The position numbers and the translations under genes are program-made. This document shows, piece by piece, positions 1-12,800 of a stretch of DNA of 64,000 bases (its first letter is position 1; every line of letters starts with the position of its first letter). The DNA comes from Ditylenchus dipsaci (taxonomy: Eukaryota > Nematoda > Chromadorea > Rhabditida > Anguinidae). The stretch lies in the NCBI GenBank assembly GCA_004194705.1, contig SADC01001001.1:62001-126000 (forward strand), written 5' to 3'. Under the pieces are notes generated by a model. That model did no database searches and was not told the origin of the DNA. It was given only the letters and a program-made list of their open reading frames with translations.

Positions 1-318
1 AGGTGTGGTTCGAGTAAGAATTCGAGTTTTTAGTTCCGCGAACACCTCTGATCCAAACTCGAACTCTAAATTTAACGCGAGGGTGTTCACGTACCTGGGT
101 TCCATTCAAGTTCGAGGTCGAATTTGAAGGTGTTCATGCATGTAAAATTGATTCACTAGTAGAAACCGCCAAAAACTAACTTTTAGTGGCTTAAGACGCT
201 CTGGGTGAGATTCTGAGATATCGAAGCAATATTAAGCTCGACTCGAACTCTGTCTCGATTACGTAAACACCTTCAAGTAGAGCTAGAGTCAGAATAATTG
301 GTATTTTTGGCATATAGA

Positions 319-490
319 TTTCGCAAAATTTGACATTGTCCTTTTGCGAAACGTTTCGCAAATTTTGACATTTGTCCTTTTTGCGAAACGTTTCGCAAAT
401 TTGACATTTGTCTTTTTTTGTGAAACGTCTCGCAAATTTTGACATTTGATTTTCTGCTAAGCGTTTCATAAATTCAAATTTGACATCTCC
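319..490. repeat. Tandem repeat of about 37 bp with a palindromic core
   Basis: Four imperfect units, each built on the palindrome TTGCGAAACGTTTCGCAAA followed by a TTTGACATTTGTC-type segment. The units decay toward 490 (GTGAAACGTCTCGC, then GCTAAGCGTTTCATA). Confidence 0.75.
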
Positions 491-534
491 CAATTCTACT
501 TCTATCTCACTTCATATTCAACAAAGAGACACGG

Positions 535-1245
535 ACGTTCCCCTGTATGCGTTTCCCTGTAGGCGTTTCCCTGTAAGGGATTTTTCCTGTAAAAATAGTT
601 TCTCGTAAACGAGAATAATATTTGAATTATTTCAAATCCACCATCTTATTTAACGTTTTTATGTGTTCATGAGATGTATCGCTCATATCTATTACATCTT
701 CAGTTGATTCCTACAATCGGGCCTTAATTTTAAGTATTTTTTACTTTTAGACTCAAAGTCGCGTTTTCATGTGTTGTTCGTAACATATCTTTTAACGCAT
801 CAGTTGGTTATCCGACTTTTAACTCGTTGAAACTTGTACTAGTATTATAATTTAGACCACCTAGACGGCACAAAAAAAAACTTCCTAGATGGTAGCTGAA
901 AGCATGGATTTCACGCAAACCAACTGGTTTAGAATGATTCGAGCTAATTCGGTGTTTTCGGTGGTTTGAGGCTGTTCAAAGCTGTTCAGAGTGGCTTTAA
1001 GATGTTTAGGAGATAATGAAGAATTTGAAGTGCTAGGTGAATATGGGATGATTAAGGGTGATTCGAGATGGCTTAGTGCTTTTCGGTTTATTTGGAGTGG
1101 ATTCAGGGTGTTTGCGGTAATTTGTGGCGGCTCAGGGTGATTTGGGCGATGATCTTTTCTGGTTTACAAAAAACCATTCCTTACAGGGAAACGTCCCTTA
1201 CAGAGAAACGGCTTCACAGGGAAACGGTTTTACATGAAACGTCGC
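535..1245. repeat. Fold-back region with arms of repeated GTTTCCCTGTA motif
   Basis: Left arm 535-605 repeats GCGTTTCCCTGTA. Right arm 1165-1245 carries the inverse, TTACAGGGAAACG, three times. The interior (900-1140) has degenerate repeats of GGTGATTCGAG-like sequence. The element ends are not sharply defined. Confidence 0.5.
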
Positions 1246-1349
1246 ATACCCTTCAACAAATATACTACTATATGCTGAGATAGTAATCATTCCTTTTGTT
1301 CTCTCCCGCATTTTATATTTCACGCAAGCTAAGTGTTTACTTATCCGGC

Positions 1350-1560
1350 TCTAGGTGTACACTAAACTGAATGTACACTAAATCGAGGGTTCATTCTAGT
1401 CATTTAATTAACCGCGGCCAAAATGATTAAATCCAGGCGTACACTAAATCGAGGGTTCATTCTAGTCATTTTAATTAACCGCCGCCAAAAATGATTAATC
1501 CATGCGTACCTAAACCGAGGTGTACACTAAATCCGGTGTACACTGAATCGGGAGTTGACT
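1350..1560. repeat. Tandem repeat of about 75 bp (GTACACTAAATCGAGGGTTC units)
   Basis: Two near-identical copies of a unit that contains GTACACTAAATCGAGGG, CATTCTAGTCATTT and AATTAACCGC, at about 1370-1436 and 1437-1506. Shorter GTGTACACTAAA pieces flank them on both sides. Confidence 0.65.
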
Positions 1561-3431
1561 GTATTGAATTGGTTATGAAGTGTTGCAAGAATAATGCTGA
1601 TTTACAGTATTAGGTTTCAAAATTTTGATTGATAATCAATCGAGCAAAATTTACTAGTGGGCTGCAGGATCAAAACGGAATTAACTGTTCAACTCCCTCT
1701 TGATAAGCATGCCCCTGATTAACCCGCCATCTCAATAAACCGGCACTTTTGAAAAGAATGATTTGGCTAGCCGAAAATGATACTGGACAAAACTTACTCC
1801 TGATAGACCACACCTCGATAAACCACCATCCAAGCTAATTTCATGCGCTACCGTTTATCGAGAGCGGACTGCAGCAGCGGTACGAATTACAAAGAAAATT
1901 AAAGCAATAACTTACGTATCACATAATTTCATGGGTTTCGATTTTAAATTTTTATTTGATACTTTAGTTCTGGACGAAACTCCCGATTTAGATAGATTGT
2001 TATCAAATTAAGAAATTTAAAACCATTAAAGTAACGACCAAAAAGTTTTTTTAACACCAAGTATTCTTTGAAATTTCTGGAAAATAAAATTTTAAACTCA
2101 GCCACACTTATCTAACCACATTTATATTTTTATTTTGAAAAGTAAAATAATGATAGTTCACAGCAGCAAAAATTTTGTTCCTAGAATTTGTATTTGACCA
2201 GAAGGCAAGACTATCTAATATTATGGTTTAATTTAGCAGATTTCTGCCTGGCTGTGCCCCTGTAGCAGAGTTCTGTTTGGACCTGAGCGATGCGCAGCTA
2301 CATAAGAGAAAACACAGAGGACTGCATAGCAGATCTGATCCGCCTAAATTAGTATGAAAATCAATCGAATTGAATTTGAAATATTCTACTTTTTTCTAAA
2401 TTTCATGTCAAAATTATAAAAAGAAAAATGCGTGAAACTTTATCAAGACAAGAAAAATAATTAACACAAAATTTGCGATTCAACCAGTCAAATTTGATTC
2501 GCATCTTTTATTTTGGCCGAATTAGTGAGTATTGCTCATTTCAGTATTTTGATATTATTTCCAAATTTTGTTTTTATCCTATTTGTTTTTGATTTCAACA
2601 GCTGACTAAATATTTTCTTGCTCGCCTACTCAAAATGAAAAAAGTAGGCTAAGGGCACAACCGATAGTTTGTAAAAAAATTAAATCGCACGAGACCTCGA
2701 ACTGTGAGAACAGCAGTTCCAATGCAGAATTTAATGCTGAATCTTTCTTTCACGGTAATTTTTTTCAGAAATGTGTGTAAGTGGCAATGTAATAAAAAAG
2801 TTACAAACGTTTTCAGTTATACCGCGATAGAAACGTTCAGCATTGACATCAGAACATGCTGACATCACAATTTCGGGATTGTCATGTAAAAAACCAATTT
2901 CCGAGCAAGTTCACAATTATGGCAAACAATCACAAACAACAAAGCTTGACAAGCAACCATTCAACAACAATATTTTGAAAAATTTGACCGCCTTTTTAAT
3001 GATTTCTAACATATGTTTGATTTTTAATACTTTGGGGCGGTTTATGGAACTTCATCTGTTTTTTCGGTGTTTAATTGATTCATATTTGAATTTGTACAGA
3101 AGTAAAATTATTGAATTAATTTATATTTATTTGTTTTGTGTCATGCCATAGGTTAGGGTGACACACTGAAACGATTTAACTTTAAGTCGTGTTCTTATTT
3201 TGTTCTGATAGAGCGGCACCTTATCGCTTGAAAAATCGTGTTTTGACCGTTTTTTTGAAAACTTATTACAGGAAAATTACCGCCTATATTAAGCTAGTAA
3301 TATTAGCTATAAACGAGGGGTAACTTCTTAACAGAAGTGATTTGAAAAAGTGGTAAAAACACAATGCCAAAGACATGATTTTAAAAAAAGGGATGGGGGC
3401 ACTCTATCAGAGAAAATTGGCTATTAGAGTT

Positions 3432-3677
3432 TACCGTATTTCCTCTATTAGCGCCCCGGGCGCTTATTTTTCAAACCCTAGAATCGGAAAATTTGAATTC
3501 GATTTCGAGATTTTTGGGTGCTCAACCAAAATCTAAAAGTGGAATCGGTTAGAGCTCGTGGGAGTAAGAAAACGTATCAAACAGCTTCGCAAATATTGCT
3601 TCTACACTGAAATCCAGACCCACAAGATCGAGGAAAGAGGCATTATTAGGGCGGGCGCTATTAGAGGAAATACGGTA
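3432..3677. mobile_element. MITE with TACCGTATTTCCTCTA terminal inverted repeats
   Basis: Left end TACCGTATTTCCTCTATTAG, right end ATTAGAGGAAATACGGTA, enclosing GCGCCC/GGGCGC-rich subterminal sequence and a central GAGCTCGTGGGAGT segment. Relatives sit at 21492-21727, 58351-58581 and 63855-64000, with single ends near 10330, 17200, 23264 and 24755. Confidence 0.8.
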
Positions 3678-4035
3678 TACTGTATTTGACAAACAATTTT
3701 GCTACTTAAACTTTATTAAGAATTCCTCTCTCTCTAATAAATTAATAAATTATTTTTCACACATTTTTGGCACAGCTAAAAACAACACCGGTAATCCAAA
3801 AAGCTTTTTACAACAATCACAAAGCTAAAATCACATTGTCATTGCACAGAATGGGTGCTTTAAATGTAGTATGTGGTGCATTTATATCACTGGAATCAAT
3901 CTAACAGTTGGATATCTTGTACAGGTTGTTGTTGTTCCAGCAACAACAGTTCAGTCTTATATTTAAGTGGGTGGAAGGAGGTAAGGTGGGCACAGCCAGA
4001 GGCACAATACATCTGTTCTCTAGTGATAGCCTGTT

Positions 4036-7000
4036 CTATGCAGCACCCACCCCTTCTCGTCCAGGACTCCTTTTTGCGGCAATCTCCCAAAGCTAGTTTA
4101 ATGCTGAAGACACGATGAAGTGACCAAGCTATTTTGTCAGACTGAAAAGCATCTGGTTTGGAAGTGATACAACCACTGGCCGCGATTTATAGTAAATTAT
4201 AGATTTACTTGACAATAAAAATTTCCGATGGATAACTGCGCTTGTTAACCAGTGTCAAAAAATATCTTAACAAGGGAAACGTCAACAGTGGTTAACGATG
4301 GTATAAATATATTCATATAGCATCCGAAAACTCTTTACATGATGAAGCACGCTGTATATGCCGTTTGGGCTTACCTGAACAAAAAATTGTCTCGGCATAT
4401 AATTTGAAATTTCACTTTATGTACAGTCAACTCTCGTAAAAATGGCACCCCACTCAAGTTCGTTCCCGCCTAGGGTCTGACACTTTTTCACCTTAATTTT
4501 TGAAGCTTTTTGCCAGTTGTCTTTGGCCAGTCTAGTCCGAAATATCGTAAGGATCATCATTTCGCCGATCGTTTTTAAACATTTTCATCAGTTTCTCGAT
4601 TAACCAAAACCCTTTTTCAAAAACGGCGAAACTGATGAAATGAACTTGAGTTGAGTGTCAGGTTTTTACAAACTGACTAAAAAATTTCAGTTTTTAGTTA
4701 ACACATGCGAATGTTAAGCCAGATTCGTGCTCAGCGTAGTAGACTTGCTTATAAAACAGTAATCAGAAAAATGAAATAAAGTCATTGAAAATTCGAAATT
4801 TCGCCTTGGCCTCCTAGTGGGTTTGTAAAAATAAGTGTATAAGAGGGGAGGGCGGTACGAAGTCTTTTTTTTCGATTTTTGACATCATTCCATTATTTAA
4901 ATATGGGAGCAAATCAACCACGCTGAGACCGAAATTGGCCTCAGTATCGCATCTGTCAACTGAAAACTCAACTTCCTGAGAATATGGTAATATTCCTACA
5001 TAAAGTCAAAATTTTAAATGTTCGTGCAAAGACAATTTTTGTTTTAGGCTAGCCCAAGCAGCATACACAGCTTGCTTCAGCATGTCAAGGGCTATCGAAT
5101 GGTGTATAGAAAATATCTTTTGAGCGTTACAACTCTTAATTTTCCTTGTGACCCAGACAGGTCTCTCCCGGAATCATAAATATAAAAACGGATATATATT
5201 TTTTGTTTTGGGTTTTTTAAAAGAAGGCGTTTTTCCGTCCGGAAGCACCCAGGACGCAGAAACTTATACCAATGGTGGTCTGGGAGGTTGGGCCTACAGG
5301 AATGCTAATACTTAAAACGTGCTAATACTTTTGAAGACAGAAAACAAATCCCGTCCACTACACAATTTTTTTTTGGTTGAGGGAAGCGCAGTAATCCTTC
5401 AAAATGTTTCTGTCGACTACAATATTAGTTAACTATATCCATACAGCACAACACAATAACTAAGTGACAAAGCAAAATGTTGGATAAATTACTGTACAAT
5501 ACTTATAAAAAAAATTGTGCGGGAAAAATACAGTTAACCAACTTGTGATGAAAAAGATTGATTAAAAAATAGTTTGGCAGCTTTAAATTTTTTCTGGATA
5601 AAAAAGTTCTAGAAAACAGAACACTTACCATTGATGAGATGTAACGTCGCTGGATCAGATGGTTCTTGGAGTGATCTAAACGAATTTGTTAAAAAACATG
5701 TCGAAGAATCGGAGAAGATATACAGGGTGTCGCTTTGAACTCTTTATTTTGATCTCCCAATATCGATAATATTTTAATAACTAACCATTGCTCTCACAAT
5801 TGAGTAGTTAACAAGCCTTTTCATTACTTTATTTGCTCGATACAGTCGAACCTCGATAAACCGGCACACTTGATAAACCGGCACCCTGTCGACACTTGAT
5901 TTGGTCAGTACTCGACACTTTAAGGAAAACGACACCCCGATAAACCGGCAATCGATAAACCGGCGACTGCCCTACGACCGGGTACACTATATGACCGGTA
6001 CAACGACCGGGTACACTTTTTTTTGTAAAAGTAAAAAAGTATGCTTAAACCACACATTTGAGTAAGTCTTAACGGGCACTGGCCTACCCTTGCCTAAGCC
6101 TAAGTCTAAGTGCGCAAAATTATAAAAAAATCAAAAAATTTAAAAAATTAACAGGGGAGACCAAGGCAAAATTTGGCACTTTACCCGGTCGTTGTACCCG
6201 TCATAATGTGTACCCGGTCGTCGGTATACCAAACCGGCACTTAAAGGTCGGTCCTAGGGGTGCCGGATTATTGAGGTTTCAATGTAATCAAATTATGTGA
6301 TTAGGGCTTTAGCAACATATAATTATGTTATGTTATAGCTCAGTTTAAAAGCCACAAATAATTCTTAGAGAACTAAGTGTTGCAATATGGCTTTTTGAAA
6401 AGAATCAATTTTCGAAAAAAATGACTGAAATCCAAATTTTTTGCAATTTTCCAGCTTTTTGATTGTTTTTGCGAGTAATTGTTTTTTTCAAAAATCATAT
6501 CTTAAATCTCTTAAAACGGTTTTGTATAAAAATTTATGTAGCTTTTGAAGTGCGCTACAACATAGCGTTAAGATATTGCTCAAGCGCTAGACCCAGAACT
6601 TAATTATTGACCACGTGAAGTGATAAAAATGTTTGTTGATTAATCAAATTTTTCTCATATTCGCTAGTTGTCAAAATATTATCATTATAAGAGATCAAAA
6701 TACCAAAATGCATTTCCTATCTTTTTCTTTAAAGAAGCATTTATTTGCTCTATTGTGACATTGTGACGAAAAAAATCGCGAGACTAAAGCAACTTTAATT
6801 TTTAATTGCGACACCCTGTATATAAAGAATTGCTTACTAAATTCTTCGAGCACAAACATGTTGCCACCGAACGTGTTGCATTTCTTGATGTTAGACAGGT
6901 CAATGAATTCCTGAAAACTCTGTCTTTATAAAGTGAAAGACGAAAGGTTTACTAGTCACTATGACTCAAAATTCATGAAATTTACAAACGAAGTGTTAAA

Positions 7001-9807
7001 CATATTCCCATGCCAATATTTTTATGAAAAACTCAAGTTCACACGATTATTACACGAGGCTGTGTACGTGTTTATGTACACGGGTCTCAAGACCAATAAG
7101 AAAATGGCAAGCAAAAAACTGTCAAAAAGCAAACAAATCATAAAAACTGAAATTTGAACAAAAATATTATATTTGAAATTTTAAAGTAATCTTGGGACAC
7201 CCTGTCGCCTTAGCAGTATACATAAAAACAATATTTACCTGTCTATTAGCGAATAACAGAGCAATGCCATCAATGCGCACTTGCAGAAGGCCTCCTTCAT
7301 TCCTCTCAATGTCATGGACAGGGAATTCACCGCCTAGATCTCTTCCAGCTATATTAACTTTGCCCCTGGAAGCTGCCCTCTCCATGGCTGTTTTCATGTC
7401 TAGAGAAATCGATTATGCAAATATATTTCAGTGAAAATGAATATTGCTTACAGTTGTACAAGTGGCGACACTGAAATATTTCCAGTCTATTATATAGTCG
7501 AAGGGAACTAATAGACAATAGTCTTTTTACAGCCCATCGAAATTATCCATCGCGCAACGGAAGGGACATTTTATTTTGAACTAAAGGTATTTCAATCATA
7601 TGAATAGGGTTGTCTGGGGTAGTGCTGTTTCGAGCCGTCGATTAATTGGTGAGTTTTAAAGCACTTTTTAAAAAACAATTTTGAAATCACCATTTCTGGC
7701 CGTTCCGAAATCAATCTTTCACTGTTTTGCAGAGAAAAAATTGGTCTACAAAATTATCACAAAACGATGTTTGAAAAGCAGAGGCTGGGATTTAAAAAGC
7801 GTTTAAAAAAAGTGTTGTGAAACCCAACAACTATTCGACGGCTCGAAAAGCACTACACCTGACAACCCTATTTATGTGTTTTTTAAAAGTGGTTTTAGAG
7901 TGGGGTGGGCAATTTACCGATAAAATACTTTTGAAGTAATTAACCGAGTAATTACTCGTTAATTACTCTAAGGTATGCTAAATACTACTGCTTCAAATGG
8001 CAGGTCGCGACACGGCTCAGTGAATCAAACGGTAAAAAGAGTCAAACACAGTAAAAAAACAAATGATAGACACCAAGCGAGCGATAAAATACGAGACAGA
8101 CGACCGTAACACATAAACAAAATAATTCGAAACGAAACTCTGATCTCTAACTGAGATCTCTCCCTATATTTTTACGACAGTTCAAAAAGTATTTGTCCGA
8201 TTTTTTGTTGCCGGTCAAATACTCGAAGTAATTAGCAGTCATTAGCGAGTAATTACTCGGCTAATTGCTCGGTTAATTACTCGTTGGCCAACCCTATTTT
8301 AGAGCCATATTTTTGCCGACAACTCGGTGTTGCAATGTCAAAAAAATTTATACCAGCATCACCAATATCAGATTTAAGAAATTTTTTCGAAAAATTATTT
8401 AAAAATCGAAATGTAATACAGAACTAATGTACCTAATGTATTGATGGTTTTTTTTTCTTTTCTATTTCGATTTTTAGGATATTTTTTAAGGAATTTTGAA
8501 ATTCTGCTGCTGATGTTGCTAATCCTATTTTTAATTTTGCACAAGTTCGTTTGACATCGCAGCACCAGGTTGTCGACACAATATGGCTCTAAAACCACAT
8601 TTAAAAACACGAAACTTGGATTCATCTTTTGGCTTCGAGACTATCTCCTTAACAGCTTTCACCCTCCCTTTAATAGATAGCGTGGTCTAGATTAACAATT
8701 TTAACAACGTCGTTTTGGGGTTGAAGCTCGCTGTAAATTTGAAACTTATTTACGAATAGTATGCCTAAATCAGATCAGATAGTAAGCAAAAAAGTCATGC
8801 AGAAGTTTTAGAACTCGATAGGTTTCAATTATGAAAGTTTCTACATCAAAGTTCGATGATCGAACTATGAATTTGAAGCCCATCAAGCAATTTTATATCA
8901 ACTCTTCTACAAATTGCTATGACCGAAACTTTCGGGTCAGCGCAAATGGTCTGCAGTTAATTTATACTAAAGCATATTGTCCGTCGACAAACTTTACTCA
9001 TGAGCCAACTCAACAAGATTTTGCCACAAGTGAGCCACCAACAAAAATTACTATAAAAGCCAACCTTTTTGGTGTAGAATTTGTGCATGAGCACCTGGTC
9101 TTCTTGCCTCCTCCACAAGCACAGAACTCTTGTTTTGGGAGAGAAGGTCATATTGACCAACCTTTCATACCACCACCTTTCCGCTATTTCACCTGCAGAT
9201 GATTATATTATTATGACCATAGTGACCACGCCGTCCTACGCCGTCCTAATTTTTTCATCGCCGTCCTGCATTTTAACCATATTTTTCATTATGGACACTT
9301 TTTTTATTTTACAACATATAATCAGTTTTTATTTTTATACTTAATTTTCGGGCGACCGTCCAAGTTTTCTTTCATTTTATTTTCAAAAAAATGGGGCCGT
9401 CCTGATTTTACACGAAAATTTTCAAAAAAGTCGGTTAAATAAGGACGGCCCCATTTTTTTGAAATAAAAATGAAAGAAAACTTGGACGGTCGCCCGAAAA
9501 TTAAGTATAAAAATAAAAACTGATTATATGTTGTAAAATAAAAAAAGGTGTCCATAATGAAAAATATGGTTAAAATGCAGGACGGCGATGAAAAAAATTA
9601 GGACGGCGTAGGACGGCGTGGTCACTATGATTATGACATCGTGAAATACTGTTTAAATAATGGTACCGTTGATTCCCGCAGAATGACAGCATCATCACAC
9701 ACCTCCATAAAGAACATGTCACCTTCAGCAGTTTCATTGTATACCACAAAGGTCTGTTTTTGAGTGAGACGACTTTCTAGAGGTTTTAACGGGATGCCAT
9801 TAGTTTG
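4036..9807 (-). CDS. MADD: MADD exons 35-41: C-terminal death-domain/PH-like region
   Basis: Exons 9667-9807, 9065-9192, 7452-7470, 7239-7399, 6838-6910, 5629-5675, and a possible terminal exon 4036-4092. Peptides: [53 protein letters not shown] (19-nt exon); [47 protein letters not shown]. All align with the last roughly 230 residues of vertebrate MADD. The exon at 9065-9192 needs one extra G at its acceptor to stay in frame. The 5629-5675 exon phases correctly but its sequence is not conserved with the vertebrate tail. The final exon (LWEIAAK...GAA then TAG) rests only on an acceptor, the correct phase and a stop, so the exact C-terminus is unsettled. Confidence 0.88.
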
Positions 9808-12800
9808 CTGAAAAAAATATGATTCGTTAAAAATTTAGCAAAAACTGATAAATTTTATTTGCGCCGCGAATTATTCGTAAGTGATTTTAACCGCAGTAGG
9901 GAATACCCCCCCCCCTCCTCACATACAGTATTCCTCTAAAAGCTTTAGTAAAAAGCACTCAAATATATGTCTCAGACCGCGAAAAAAAAAGGCGTAAGAA
10001 AAAAAGTGCATCACAACTTCCGTGTGCTGTCCTACGCACGAGCCTAAGGGCTAAGCCAAAACTACCCTTCGTTCAAAGGGTAGTTATATCGATTTTAGTA
10101 AGGTCAGGTGCTGTACTGGCAAAAGGGCTCCGGTTGCGAGCCGTCACATTTTATATCACTATAGAGTGCTTAATTTTTGATAGTGTTCAGTAAATAGGCT
10201 GTTTCTGCAAGGAACTTTCACTCAGTTCTTTATGGTCTCAAAGCGTTTAGTGAATGAGCCACACTGCCAGTCCTGTTTGTCAAATTGTATGTGCTTGATT
10301 TAAAGATATATCATTCTAACGTCTAATATATTTAGCGTAATTCCTCTAATTACTCTCCCGGGTGAGTTATTTTCTGGATCCCCAATAATCGGAAGTTTGA
10401 GGTAAATCTCGAGATTTTTTTTTATGCTTAACCAAAATCTAAAAAGTATAATCCATAAAGCTAGCGGTGATTAAAAAAACAATGGGTAAGATAAATATGG
10501 GTAAGAACAAGTACAAGTGATAGCTTACATTATATATTTACAAAGTTACTGTCAACTTTTTAGTAGCATTCACTTGTGAAAAAAAAACTTGCCATGTTCA
10601 GCGTGTTTGTTTGCAAATCATCCAGCAGCTGATTGATTTTTTTAGAGTAGACGAGACCGATGTGGGCTTTGCCTTGAAATGTTAACAATATAAATGATTT
10701 GATTTTCAAAAAAGGTCTTTTTTATTTCATAGTGATGAAACTAACCCAGCAAACGTCGGACCTTCTGTAAGACAATGATTTTGAATTAATTGGTTATCAA
10801 GTCAAGTTTGTTGGAGATTTACCTGCTGAATTATTTTCGTTTGAGCACCACACATTATCATGTAGGCTAAAAAGTGCACTTTTTTCATATAAAGTATCAA
10901 TTTTCTATAATGACCAACCAGTCATGTTGTGCAGAAGGGTAGCCAATATGCGGTCTTCATCCAGCTCTAGTCTTTTCTCTCAGAATCACTCAACCCACTG
11001 TACCTGTCTATCATTTCAGAGGGCTCTTGATCCATCCCAATTATTTCTCTTCCTGAGCTACCATGTCAAAGAAGGCATTCTCCCAGAACACCATTTTTTG
11101 CCATAAATCGGTTTTGGTGCTCACTGAAATATATTAATAGTTTCAATTATAATTTATGAAGAAAAGTTATTCAAAAGTTGACTAACTTATCAAGTCTTTG
11201 TAAAGGTAGTGTCTGTTTTGCTCAAAAACAGGCGTGGAATGAGAGGCACTTGAAGAAGGAGTGACTGTATCAATTGCTTTTGGACGAATTGGCTTGCTTC
11301 AGGAGCAGTGACCTGAGTTGCAGCTTTTTCACTGGTTTTTACTAATGCGATTGGTACGATAGGTTTGTTGGGGGCTGTTTGCTGAACTAGATCCATCACT
11401 TTGGGCTGAAAAATAGTTTTTTGTGTGTATATAGGCTATCTCGAAATTATTTGCTATTTTTATGAATTGGTTAAGAATGTAAGCTCTTTTAGTATATAAC
11501 CTTCTTAACAAGCCAGGTAACTGGCGAAACATAGAAAGAAGTCTGAGGTCAGTCGCGCGAGTTACACTTTCTTGTGTTTTTTCAAATTAAAATTTGTTGA
11601 GATTTCGGAAGAAAACGAAAAGCGGCCAGCCAAAATTCCACAAACTCAAAATTATCGAAAACCAGCAATACTTTCAACTCATCAACTATAGAATTTTTTT
11701 CAAAAAAATAACAGCAAGCTTGTGTAACTCATGAGAAAAACATGTTGGTTTTTTACTTAAAAGCTGTGCGTCTGCAAGTTGGGTTGGAAAAATTAAGGCA
11801 ACAAAAATGTTTTGTTCTGACCAGTTTAAAGGGGGGGACACTTGGGACAAGCTAGAGACAAAATAACAAAAATTTTTTTTGGCAAAAGTTACCTCTGGAG
11901 ACAAGAGAAAATTCCAGGGTTGGGTGTTCCGAAATTGATCCATTTATTTTAAAAAATGAGTCGTAGAAAATCGACTTCAGGCATTTTATTAAAATACAGT
12001 TGTTTTCTAAACGTTTTTGATAGCATAGTTCTTTTCATGTTGGACACCTATCGAAAAATCTTGGCCAGAATGCTATATATAAAAACAATTCTGCCATTCT
12101 GGGTGAATGCTAAACCCTATCCGTGTAACATTGCAATGTTTTCACTCATTTAGCAATAAATCTTACGGTTGATGTATCCCCCACACAATTGCCTGTTACG
12201 TCTGAGCTAATTGAAAGGGCATTGCTGCACACAGATGCTTGCCGAGGCGGAGGAGGTCTCTGTGGTGGTGTGGAATTTCTTGGCGGCAGGGGAGGAGGCA
12301 CTCCTGCTCTTTGGGGCAGTGCTGGAGCAGGCAAGGTGGTGGCGAATCAGAGGAGGTGGTAATGTTGTGGGTGGCATAGACCCTGATTTGGCACTTGACT
12401 GAGAGGGTTCAACGGAAGCATGGGCTGTTGCAGCACTTTCTTGTGAGTGAGAAGAATTTTGGTTGATTGGACTATTTTGGACTGACCCTGTGGTGTTTAC
12501 TTCAGCCGTTCCTTCTGCACCTAAGTCGTGCTCAATCGTCGCTGCCACTTGGAGATCTGAGTTAGGGAGATTGGTTGAAGCCAGGCTCAAATTGTGGTTA
12601 GATCCTGATGGGGTGCTGATCTGAATAGATCAAATTATGGGATGGCCACACTTGTGGACAAATTTTTCGGACGCAACACTTGCAGACCAAATTCTGTGGA
12701 CGCAACATTTTCGTATCGAATTCTTCGGATTAAAAGTTGCGGACGAAATTTTACGGAGGCAATGGGACTGCGACTGAGATCTAGGAAATCATGCAGAATG

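Larger units (their letters stand above)
1..4035. other. No gene seen; repeat-rich intergenic DNA
   Basis: Only short unconvincing open frames occur here. The recognisable content is repeats, listed separately: palindromic tandem units at 319-490, fold-back arms around 535-1245, a tandem repeat at 1350-1560 and one MITE at 3432-3677. An AATAAA-type hexamer on the minus strand near 3710-3716 could serve the MADD gene, but this is weak. Confidence 0.5.

Noticed and set aside
8831..9202. 123-residue plus-strand frame
   Set aside because: Opposite strand of the well-supported MADD exon 9065-9192 and its intron.
11886..11943. Possible extra MADD exon ([10 protein letters not shown] before a GTAACT donor)
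   Set aside because: Good donor, but no acceptor within reach and no similarity to the family.
12211..12402. Plus-strand frame opposite the MADD Pro-rich exon
   Set aside because: Antisense shadow of the exon at 12167-12620.
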